A DNA stretch of 15,722 bases from Oscillospiraceae bacterium. GTDB lineage: Bacteria; Bacillota; Clostridia; WRCU01. The stretch spans positions 1 to 15,722 of the forward strand of contig WRCU01000008.1 of the NCBI GenBank assembly GCA_009783805.1, written 5' to 3'. The notes under the pieces were generated by a model, which did not search any database, was not told the DNA's origin, and was given only the letters and a program-made list of their open reading frames with translations. The translations under genes and the position numbers were made by a program. This document shows positions 1-6,203 of this stretch, one piece after another. How positions within the stretch are numbered: position 1 is the stretch's first letter; the number at the start of each line of letters is the position of its first letter.

Positions 1-597
1 AAGCCCGGGGTCGGCCCGCTCCTGGACATGGGGCCGTACTACATAACCGCGCTCGTCGCGTTGTTCGGGCCCGTCAGGAGGCTCGTGGGCTATGCGAACT
101 CCGTGGCCGAGAAGAGGGTCTTCGACCCGAAGCAGCCGGACTACGGGAAGGTGTTCCCGGTCCATACCCCCACCATAGCGACGGCGATCCTGGAGTTCGA
201 GTGCGGGGCCCTTTCGACGTTCTTCATCACCTCGGAGTGCTTCAACTACATCCACAAGATCGAGCTGTACGGGACAGACGGGTTCCTGTTCGCCAGTGAC
301 CCCAACTCATTCCTGACCCCCATCGCATACCAGCCGAAGAACAGCGACAGGCGCGAGGTGCAGGCGACGCACGGCTACGGCGACAATTCCAGGGGCATAG
401 GGCTCATGGACATGGCGTACGCCATACGGAACGGCAGGGGGTTCCGACCCAACGGCGACTTCACCAGGCACGTGCTCGAGATCATGCTCTCGATCATGGA
501 CTCATCGAGGAAAGGCGGGTACGTGGACCTCAAGACCACCTGCGTGAGGCCCGACCCCATCAAGCCCGGATTCAACCCGGACGTCCTGAACTATTGA
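1..597 (+). CDS. Gfo/Idh/MocA family oxidoreductase, C-terminal part (5' end outside window)
   Basis: The frame is open from the first base, so only the last 198 residues are present. The fragment starts in a segment with the family's D-x-G-x-x-Y motif (LLDMGPYYITALV, about residues 8-20), which lies in the substrate-binding alpha/beta domain. A region follows that resembles the usual VPTH-type strand (HTPTIATAILEFECGAL), then a beta-sheet C-terminal domain. The Rossmann NAD(P) fold and the EKP catalytic lysine motif would lie upstream and cannot be checked. Members oxidise or epimerise sugars, inositols and related polyols with NAD(P) in the cytoplasm. The next gene, another dehydrogenase, begins 68 bases downstream, and a sugar isomerase follows, which suits a carbohydrate-oxidation cluster. 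Family assignment is firm; the substrate is unknown. Confidence 0.9.
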   Translation, partial: KPGVGPLLDMGPYYITALVALFGPVRRLVGYANSVAEKRVFDPKQPDYGKVFPVHTPTIATAILEFECGALSTFFITSECFNYIHKIELYGTDGFLFASDPNSFLTPIAYQPKNSDRREVQATHGYGDNSRGIGLMDMAYAIRNGRGFRPNGDFTRHVLEIMLSIMDSSRKGGYVDLKTTCVRPDPIKPGFNPDVLNY

Positions 598-665
598 CGG
601 GATAGGCTTAATAGAAGGCGGGAAGGCGACGAATAACGTGGAACGGGGCCTGGAGGGGCATACAC

Positions 666-1619
666 ATGAAGAGCAGGATAGCGGTGCTGGTGAAGCCGGG
701 CAAGTTCGAGATCGAGGAACGCGAGGTTTCGGTCGGCTACGAAAACGAGGTCGTGGTGAAGATCGCGCAGTGCGGGCTCTGCAGGTGGGAGCTCAACCAT
801 TGGCAGGGGATATTGGGGACCTGCCCGCAGACCCCGGGCCACGAGTGGTCGGGGACCGTCCATGACAAGGGCCCGGGGGTCACGGAGTTCGAGATCGGCG
901 ACCCGGTCACGGCCCTGCCCGGTGCGCCGGGGTTCACGGACTACACGAAGATAGGCAAGAACCGTCTGTTCAAGCTGGACAAGGGCGTCAACCTCCTCCA
1001 CGCGATGGGGGAGCCCTTAAAGTGCATCATGACCGTGCTGCGCAGCACGAGGGCCGAGGCGGGCGACACGGGCGTCATAGCGGGCTGCGGGCCGATGGGG
1101 TTGTGGTGCGTGCAGGGGCTTTCCGGCCATATGCTGCCCAGGCTCATCGCCGTCGACATCGACGACGCGAAGCTGGCCTGGGCCAAGAAGTACGGGGCGA
1201 CGCATACCGTCAACGCGGCCAAGGAAGACGCGGCCAAGGCCATATCGGACATAACCGGCGGCAGGTTCGCGGACTTCGTGATAGACGGGTCGGGCGTCCC
1301 GTCGCTGCTGATAGAGTCCGTCAAATACCTGAAGAGGAGCCGAGGCAGGCTGCTCATCATGAGCTCCTACGAATCCATATGCAAGGAATTCGACTTCCGT
1401 GAGGCCACGAGCAGGAGCGCCGAGATAATCTCCCCGCACCCTTCGTACAGCCTGGACGAGGCCGAGGACATGCGCAGGACCGTAATGATGCTGGACAACC
1501 TCACGTTCCATTCCGAGGACATAGTCACGCACGTTTACAAGCTGGAGGATATCCAGAAGGCATTTGAGGACCTCGAGTCCCGCGTCCCCGGATACATCAA
1601 GGGGACGGTGGTCCCGTAG
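666..1619 (+). CDS. Zinc-dependent medium-chain dehydrogenase (alcohol/sorbitol dehydrogenase-like)
   Basis: This 317-residue cytoplasmic NAD(P)-dependent alcohol or polyol dehydrogenase has a GroES-like N-terminal domain (about 1-125) and a Rossmann domain (about 130-280). Likely catalytic zinc ligands are Cys39 (in CGLCRWE), His59 with Glu60 (PGHEW) and Glu116 (EPLKC), the last as in sorbitol dehydrogenases. The nucleotide loop is GCGPMG near 141-146, and an acidic residue after the second strand (AVDIDD) favours NAD over NADP. It is shorter than the usual 340-350 residues. The four-cysteine structural-zinc lobe is missing, and that stretch reads GAPGFTDYTKIG. The usual Ser/Thr-Asp after the first zinc cysteine is replaced around Trp-Glu. 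The ATG is preceded by GGAGGGG (652-658) at 7-base spacing. An AT-rich stretch at 606-614 could be promoter material, but it may simply be co-transcribed with the oxidoreductase upstream. Confidence 0.9.
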   Translation: MKSRIAVLVKPGKFEIEEREVSVGYENEVVVKIAQCGLCRWELNHWQGILGTCPQTPGHEWSGTVHDKGPGVTEFEIGDPVTALPGAPGFTDYTKIGKNRLFKLDKGVNLLHAMGEPLKCIMTVLRSTRAEAGDTGVIAGCGPMGLWCVQGLSGHMLPRLIAVDIDDAKLAWAKKYGATHTVNAAKEDAAKAISDITGGRFADFVIDGSGVPSLLIESVKYLKRSRGRLLIMSSYESICKEFDFREATSRSAEIISPHPSYSLDEAEDMRRTVMMLDNLTFHSEDIVTHVYKLEDIQKAFEDLESRVPGYIKGTVVP

Positions 1620-1650
1620 GCGACGAATGGACGGGATACCAATCATTCAT

Positions 1651-1706
1651 GCGGCCGCGGCCGCCATGCGCGCTTACCGGCGCTTGGCGGCTTCGTCGCA
1701 TGGCGG
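1651..1706 (+). promoter_or_regulatory. Competing inverted repeats before the sugar isomerase gene
   Basis: The 90-base spacer holds a perfect 14-bp palindrome (1651-1664, built from NotI-like GCGGCCGC units). It also holds a 10-bp perfect inverted repeat, CCGCCATGCG at 1661-1670 and CGCATGGCGG at 1697-1706, with a 26-base loop. The two overlap at 1661-1664, so as RNA hairpins they could not form together. The second arm ends three bases before the ATG at 1710. Whether this is regulatory, an operator or chance in G+C-rich DNA is not known. The 1681-1708 part also looks like a decayed copy of the dispersed repeat described further downstream (CTTCGTCGC ... GGCGGAT). Confidence 0.3.
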
Positions 1707-1709
1707 ATC

Positions 1710-2528
1710 ATGGGGGGTAGGGACTTGGATATAGCCGTCGCTTCCGTATGCTACAGGAACGCGTTCGAGGACGAGATAGAGGCGATGCTGGCCGATTCGG
1801 CGGAGGCCGGGTTCAGGCTGGTCGAGCTGCACGGGCCGAGGATATGGGACCCTGAGGCCCTCAAGTCCTTCGACGCGCCGGCCATGAGGGCCAGGCTCGA
1901 CGCCCTGGGCCTGCGCTGCGTCGGCCTCTACCCGCCGGGGTTCGGGGGCAGGGACGCCGAGGACGTGGAGCGGCGCGCCAAGTCCATGGCTTTGGCGGTC
2001 TCCCACGCAAAGATATTGGGATGCGGCTACGTGAACTGCTCGGGCGCCGAAAGACGGTCCGAAGGCGTCGACGCCTCGCTGGACAGGGTCGCGCTGATGC
2101 TGGAAAGGACGCTGGAGCTGGTGGGGGACTCGGACGTGCGTTTCGGGCTCGAGAACCACCGGCACAACGTCCTGGAGGGGATCGGGGACTACCGGCGCGT
2201 ATTGGGCAGGGTCAGGGACGCCAGGGTGGGCGTGACCGTCGATACGGGGCACTTCCTGGCGGCGGGCGTCGACAGCCTGGACGTCATAAGGGAATTCGGC
2301 GACAGGGTATATGGCGTCCATATCAAGGACCACCTGGACGGCGAGCCCGTATGGATCGGGCGGGGCGAGGTGGCCTTCGCCCAGGTCATATCAACGCTGC
2401 GCGGAATAGGCTATGGAGGGGCGCTGACCATAGAGCTGGAACACGGGAAGGGGGCGGACGCCAGGCGCGGGGTGAGGGAGTCGATGGCCTACCTGTCCGG
2501 CGTCCTGGGCGTGAGGGTCGGGACTTAA
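1710..2528 (+). CDS. Sugar phosphate isomerase/epimerase family (xylose isomerase-like TIM barrel)
   Basis: This 272-residue single-domain TIM barrel belongs to the AP-endonuclease-2/xylose-isomerase-like superfamily, whose members isomerise or epimerise sugars, keto-sugars and inositol derivatives using a divalent metal. Metal and catalytic positions match the family pattern: Glu148 (LENH), Asp178 and His181 (VDTGH), His204 (VHIKD) and Glu242 (TIELEH). Length is typical. The ATG at 1710 gives an N-terminus of MGGRDLDIAV with only a weak ribosome-binding site inside an inverted-repeat arm. A TTG at 1725 sits 7 bases after a run of six G and would start directly at the first strand (MDIAVASV). 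TTG is used by nearby genes, so the start is uncertain by five codons. It lies downstream of two dehydrogenases on the same strand, consistent with a shared sugar pathway. Exact substrate unknown. Confidence 0.88.
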   Translation: MGGRDLDIAVASVCYRNAFEDEIEAMLADSAEAGFRLVELHGPRIWDPEALKSFDAPAMRARLDALGLRCVGLYPPGFGGRDAEDVERRAKSMALAVSHAKILGCGYVNCSGAERRSEGVDASLDRVALMLERTLELVGDSDVRFGLENHRHNVLEGIGDYRRVLGRVRDARVGVTVDTGHFLAAGVDSLDVIREFGDRVYGVHIKDHLDGEPVWIGRGEVAFAQVISTLRGIGYGGALTIELEHGKGADARRGVRESMAYLSGVLGVRVGT

Positions 2529-2535
2529 AGCCGCC

Positions 2536-2657
2536 ATGACGGATCGCCGCGTCGCCGGCGCCCCTCGCGATGACAGACCACGGATCGCCGCGTCGCCGGC
2601 GCCCCTCGCGATGACAGACCACGGATCGCCGCGTCGCCGGCGCCCCCGCTATGATGG
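2536..2657 (+). repeat. Tandem 41-bp repeat, about 2.8 units
   Basis: Three units begin with GATCGCCGCGTCGCCGGCGC at 2542, 2583 and 2624, a period of exactly 41 bases. The first two are identical over the 33-base core (2542-2574 and 2583-2615); the third degenerates after its first 25 or so bases. The core ends in CCTCGCGATGAC and its reverse complement matches the element at 4067-4099 in about 29 of 33 bases. A reading frame runs through the array into the next gene. The period is not a multiple of three, so the repeats would encode different peptides each time, and I therefore treat the array as non-coding. Confidence 0.85.
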
Positions 2658-2703
2658 CACTGGATGGCTCCCATGCGATAATAGGCAGGGAAGGCGGTGG
2701 CCC

Positions 2704-3930
2704 ATGAACGATGACAAGAGGATCGTCCGGCGTTTGGCCTGGGAATACGCCGAGGCGTCGCAGGACCCTAAGAACGCCGAAAAGATGCGGCTCCATCGGG
2801 CCGTGAACGACCTGAGGCAGGTGCGCCCGGTCGTGCTGCTCGATGAGATTCCCTTCCATGAGCTCAACTACGACGGTTCGCTCAATTACCGGTGCGGGGA
2901 CCGGACGCTGGCCCACGCCGAATGGTGGATGCGGAACGCCCTGTTCAAGTGGCGGCATTTCCCGGCGGACATGTTCCTGCAGCCTTTCTTCCCCATCCAA
3001 AAAATCATAAGGTCCACCGGGATCGGGATAGCGACCAGGGAGACGATCCTCCCCACCGACCCGCGGAACGGCGTGGTCTCCCACGCATACCACGACCAAC
3101 TGCCCGACGTGGAGTCGATCGAGAGGCTGACCGAACCTATCCTCTCGTACGACCGCGAGTCGACCGCGGCCATGTTCGACAAGGTCGCCGACGCCATCGG
3201 GGACATACTGCCGGTGCGCATAACGGGTCACAAGACGCACATAGTGCCTTGGGACGACCTTTCGCGGCACCACGGGATCGAGAGGATGCTGCTGGACACC
3301 GCGGACCGGCCGGATTACCTGCACGCCGCCATAAGGAAGCTGATCGGGTTCGAGGTCTCGAAGGCGAAACAGATGGAGGACCTAGGGCTCTTCGAGATCC
3401 AGATGCCCGACATCCACTGCACGCCGGCCCTCGCTAGCGACCTGCCGGGTGACTATGACGGCGGCGTGGTGCGTAGGGGCAACATATGGGGCAAGACCCA
3501 CTCGCAGATCTTCGGCTCCGTCTCGCGCGAGGCGCATGAAGAGTTCTGCCTCAGCTACCTGCGGGAGGTCATGGAGCCTTTCAGGCTGGTCTATTACGGA
3601 TGCTGCGAGCCCCTGGATAGAAAGGTCGACATGATAGGGACGATACCCCACCTCCGTAAGATATCGATAACTCCATGGGCGGACATCGAGATGTCGGCCG
3701 AGGCCATAGGCGGCAAATACGTGCTCTCCAGCAAGCCGAACCCGGCGCTTGTGGCCGTGGACTTGGACGAGGGGGAGGTGCGCCGCGAGATAGGCGGCAT
3801 ACTGTCGGCCTGTAAAAGGCACGGCTGCAACTGCGACATCGTGCTCAAGGACATCAGCACGGTGGGGTATAGGGCCGACAACCTCATGCGTTGGGAAAGG
3901 ATCGCTATGGAGCTCGTCGAGGGCTGGTAG
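2704..3930 (+). CDS. Uroporphyrinogen-decarboxylase-superfamily-like protein, function unknown
   Basis: From the ATG at 2704 the product is 408 residues, soluble, with no signal or membrane segment. The overall pattern suggests the UroD/MtaA-like methyltransferase TIM-barrel superfamily, recognised from C-terminal motifs rather than a firm match. These are IHC near residues 237-239, YGCCEPLD (298-305), ISITPWAD (320-327) and SKPNP (343-347). The Cys/His residues could bind zinc, as in corrinoid-dependent methyltransferases of this fold, but no corrinoid protein is nearby. The frame extends 56 codons upstream to an ATG at 2536, but that part is translated from a non-coding tandem repeat. The chosen ATG has GGAAGGCGG a few bases upstream. 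Relatives I recall sit in carbohydrate-degradation loci of anaerobes. Its role beside sugar dehydrogenases is unknown; haem synthesis is unlikely given the context and length. Confidence 0.7.
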   Translation: MNDDKRIVRRLAWEYAEASQDPKNAEKMRLHRAVNDLRQVRPVVLLDEIPFHELNYDGSLNYRCGDRTLAHAEWWMRNALFKWRHFPADMFLQPFFPIQKIIRSTGIGIATRETILPTDPRNGVVSHAYHDQLPDVESIERLTEPILSYDRESTAAMFDKVADAIGDILPVRITGHKTHIVPWDDLSRHHGIERMLLDTADRPDYLHAAIRKLIGFEVSKAKQMEDLGLFEIQMPDIHCTPALASDLPGDYDGGVVRRGNIWGKTHSQIFGSVSREAHEEFCLSYLREVMEPFRLVYYGCCEPLDRKVDMIGTIPHLRKISITPWADIEMSAEAIGGKYVLSSKPNPALVAVDLDEGEVRREIGGILSACKRHGCNCDIVLKDISTVGYRADNLMRWERIAMELVEGW

Positions 3931-3943
3931 GGCGGGGTTGCAT

Positions 3944-4117
3944 GACGGATTGCATGCTGCCACCGCAAGGGTTGAGATGGCGAGGCGATCCCGCCTTTAT
4001 GGGTTGCTTCGTCGCTTACGCTCCTCGCAATGACGGATATAAGGCCCCTCGCAATGACTTTATGCTGTCATCGCGAGGAGTGCCAGCGACGTGGCGATCT
4101 GCCCTCGCAATGACGGG
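3944..4117. repeat. Cluster of dispersed GTCATTGCGAGG-type repeats in both orientations
   Basis: The 266-base spacer 3931-4196 has no convincing gene. It holds several copies of a short element. A reverse-oriented copy at about 4001-4036 ends in CTCCTCGCAATGACGG; a CCCTCGCAATGAC fragment lies at 4046-4058. A forward copy at 4067-4100 begins GTCATCGCGAGGAG, and another reverse end lies at 4101-4116. Forward and reverse ends together form imperfect palindromes, so the transcript could fold into hairpins. A small hairpin (AGGCG 3983-3987, CGCCT 3992-3996, then TTAT) might weakly terminate the upstream gene. Interspersed repeats carrying CGTCATTGCGAGG are common in intergenic regions of several bacterial groups. 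These copies share the family core with the tandem array at 2536-2657. Confidence 0.75.
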
Positions 4118-4129
4118 GAGCGAAAAGGG

Positions 4130-4135
4130 TATAAT
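4130..4135 (+). promoter_or_regulatory. TATAAT-like box upstream of the 2-oxoacid dehydrogenase operon
   Basis: The hexamer TATAAT stands out in a G+C-rich spacer 62 bases upstream of the E1 alpha start, directly after the repeat cluster. No good -35 box lies at 17-bp spacing; the nearest candidate, ATGACG, is only 14 bases away. In an archaeon the same sequence could be part of a TATA box. It is the most plausible promoter position for the operon, but unproven. Confidence 0.3.
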
Positions 4136-4196
4136 GTGGGTAGCCCCGCGCGCCGCGATAGGCCGTGATGGGGCCCGCTGAGGATCGGTGATCTGA

Positions 4197-5195
4197 TTGC
4201 CACGCAATGGGGATGCGAATGACGGCCATGCGGCGCTGCTTGCGGACCGCGCCTTCTGCCTGAACTTGCTTAGGCACCTGATGCTGGTGCGCAAGTTCGA
4301 GGAGCGCGTATATCAGCTGTTCGGGCAGGGGAAGGTGCACGGCACCGCGCACCTCTGCGTCGGCGAGGAGGCCACGGGCATAGGGACGACCTTCGCCCTC
4401 AAGGAGGGCGACCTCATGTTCGCCAGCCACAGGGGGCACGGTCAGGCGATCGGCAAGGGGATACCCGTCGAGCGGATAATGGCCGAGATACTCGCGAAGG
4501 ATACCGGCGTGAACCACGGCAGGGGCGGCTCCATGCACATTGCCGACATCGGCCACGGCGTGCTCGGCGCCAACGGCATCATGGGGGCCAGCGGACCCCT
4601 AGCCTGCGGCGCGGCGCTGTACGTCAAGATGAAGGGCATCAAGGACCGCGCGGCCGCCTTCTTCTTCGGCGACGGATCGAGCAACCTGGGCGCCATACAC
4701 GAGTCCATGAACCTCGCGGCCGTGTGGGGGCTGCCCGTCATGTTCGTCCTGACCAATAACGGGTACGGAATGGGGACGCCGCTGAAGGCGGCCGTCAACG
4801 ACACCGACTTGACCAAGCGCGCCGTCCCGTTCGGCATGAAAAGCTACGAGGTAGACGGGAACGACGTGCTCGCGGTCTACCTGACCGCAACCGAGGCGCG
4901 CGGCTACGTCGTCGGGAACGGGGCGCCCGCGCTGATCGTCGAAAATACATACAGGACCAGCGGCCACTCAAAGAGCGACGGCAACCTGTACCGCTCTAAG
5001 GAGGAGATCGAGTGGTGGAAGGCGAGGAACCCCGTCATCAGGTTCACGGAGCGGCTCTTCGAGGGCGGGTACGCCCAGGGGGACATAGACGAGGCCGACC
5101 GATGGGCCGCCAGGACCGTCGATGATGCCGTCGATTACGCGATGGGCTGCCCGGACCCGGCCATAGACGATTTTGAGAGGGCGTCCTACGCCTAA
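4197..5195 (+). CDS. 2-oxoacid dehydrogenase E1 alpha subunit (pyruvate/acetoin type)
   Basis: This 332-residue thiamine-diphosphate enzyme forms an alpha2beta2 E1 with the next gene's product. It decarboxylates a 2-oxoacid (or cleaves acetoin) and passes the acyl group to lipoyl lysine. The TPP/Mg motif runs from GDG (158-160) to NN (187-188). SHRGHG (77-82), GRGGSMH (108-114) and the C-terminal YRTSGHS are typical of pyruvate and acetoin dehydrogenase E1 alpha; length is normal. The start must be TTG at 4197, because an in-frame TGA immediately precedes it and the next in-frame ATG is at codon 29, inside conserved sequence. GAGGATCGGTGATC upstream supplies a ribosome-binding site. The first ten codons fall in what looks like a decayed copy of the dispersed repeat. 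First gene of a six-gene run. Substrate cannot be read from sequence; pyruvate or acetoin is most likely. Confidence 0.93.
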   Translation: MPRNGDANDGHAALLADRAFCLNLLRHLMLVRKFEERVYQLFGQGKVHGTAHLCVGEEATGIGTTFALKEGDLMFASHRGHGQAIGKGIPVERIMAEILAKDTGVNHGRGGSMHIADIGHGVLGANGIMGASGPLACGAALYVKMKGIKDRAAAFFFGDGSSNLGAIHESMNLAAVWGLPVMFVLTNNGYGMGTPLKAAVNDTDLTKRAVPFGMKSYEVDGNDVLAVYLTATEARGYVVGNGAPALIVENTYRTSGHSKSDGNLYRSKEEIEWWKARNPVIRFTERLFEGGYAQGDIDEADRWAARTVDDAVDYAMGCPDPAIDDFERASYA

Positions 5196-5216
5196 GCCAG
5201 TAGGGAGGGTCACCCC

Positions 5217-6203
5217 TTGAGGGAGATGACGTACGCCGAGGCGATACGCGATGCGATGAGCGGCGAGATGCGCCGGGATGAGGGCGTCTTCCTCATGGGT
5301 GAGGACATAGGCGTGTATGGCGGCGCATTCGGCGTGACGAGGGGCATGCTGGCGGAGTTCGGGCCTGAGCGGGTGCGCGACACACCGATATCCGAGTCCG
5401 CGTTCGTCGGCGCCGGCACCGGCGCCGCGATGATGGGCCTGCGCCCGATCGTCGAGCTCATGTTCTCCGACTTCATGGCGGTATGCTACGACCAGATAAT
5501 CAATCAGGCGGCCAAGCTGCGCTTCATGTTCGGAGGCAAGGTAACGGTGCCCATGGTGATACGCGCGGCCTCCGGCGGGGGTACCGGGGCGGCGGCCCAG
5601 CACTCCCAATCCCTGGAAGCCATGTTCTGCCACGTCCCCGGCCTGAAAGTCGTCGCCCCCAGCACGCCGCGCGACGCGAAGGGCCTGCTCATCAGCGCGA
5701 TACGGGACGACAACCCCGTCATATTCCTAGAGCAGAAGCTCCTATACGGCACGAAGGGCGCGGTGCCCGAGGGCGACTATGCGATCCCGCTGGGCTCCGC
5801 CGACGTGAAGCGCGAGGGCGGCGACGTGTCCGTCATCACGTATGGGCGGACCGTGCAGATGGCCCTCGACGCCGCGGAGCGGCTGGCGCGTGAAGGGGTG
5901 AGAGTCGAGGTCCTCGACGTCAGGTCGCTCTATCCCCTGGACCGCGGCGCGATCATAGGGACCTCGAAAAAGACCGGCCGCGTGGTCGTGGCGCATGAGG
6001 CGGCCTTGTTCGGCGGCTTCGGCGGCGAGATCGTCTCCGTGATCGCAGACAGCGAGGCGTTCTTCCACTTGGACGCGCCGATCAAGCGCGTGGGCGCATT
6101 GCATTGCCCCATACCGTTCAACCCTGGCCTGGAGGCGCAGGTGCTGCCTTCCGCGGTCCGCATCGAGGCGGCCGTCCGCGAGGTCATTACGGGAGGGGTC
6201 TAA
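5217..6203 (+). CDS. 2-oxoacid dehydrogenase E1 beta subunit
   Basis: The 328-residue partner of E1 alpha contributes the pyrimidine-binding half of the TPP site and the C-terminal transketolase domain. Visible motifs are GEDIG (28-32), DTPISESAF with Glu60 as the cofactor-activating glutamate, and QHSQSLEA around His129. LDVRSLYPLD and HEAALFGGFGGEI lie in the C-terminal half. Length matches the usual 325 or so residues. The TTG at 5217 follows AGGGAGGGT (5202-5210) at 6-base spacing. The in-frame ATG at 5226 would be too close to its own purine stretch. It begins 21 bases after E1 alpha stops, and its TAA shares one base with the E2 ATG, so translation of E1 beta and E2 is probably coupled. 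The motifs fit pyruvate or acetoin type enzymes; the branched-chain type is less likely but not excluded. Confidence 0.94.
   Translation: MREMTYAEAIRDAMSGEMRRDEGVFLMGEDIGVYGGAFGVTRGMLAEFGPERVRDTPISESAFVGAGTGAAMMGLRPIVELMFSDFMAVCYDQIINQAAKLRFMFGGKVTVPMVIRAASGGGTGAAAQHSQSLEAMFCHVPGLKVVAPSTPRDAKGLLISAIRDDNPVIFLEQKLLYGTKGAVPEGDYAIPLGSADVKREGGDVSVITYGRTVQMALDAAERLAREGVRVEVLDVRSLYPLDRGAIIGTSKKTGRVVVAHEAALFGGFGGEIVSVIADSEAFFHLDAPIKRVGALHCPIPFNPGLEAQVLPSAVRIEAAVREVITGGV

Noticed and set aside
2536..2657. CRISPR array
   Set aside because: The units are directly abutting with an 8-base constant link and no variable spacers, and no cas genes are near.
2536..2703. N-terminal extension of the UroD-like protein, ATG at 2536
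   Set aside because: The stretch is a 41-bp tandem repeat, not a multiple of three, so each unit would encode a different peptide. The ATG at 2704 has its own ribosome-binding site.
2386..3324. Long minus-strand open frame opposite the isomerase and UroD-like genes
   Set aside because: It spans the repeat array and two well-supported plus-strand genes, and its product is Arg/Pro/Val-rich, as expected of antisense translation.
3983..4000. Intrinsic terminator after the UroD-like gene
   Set aside because: The stem is only five base pairs and is followed by TTAT rather than a T-run. It is noted within the repeat cluster but not called separately.
6104..6202. Upstream extension of E2 that might contain a lipoyl domain
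   Set aside because: It overlaps the conserved C-terminus of E1 beta, is only 33 codons long, and has no lipoyl lysine motif. The ATG at 6203 has a strong ribosome-binding site.
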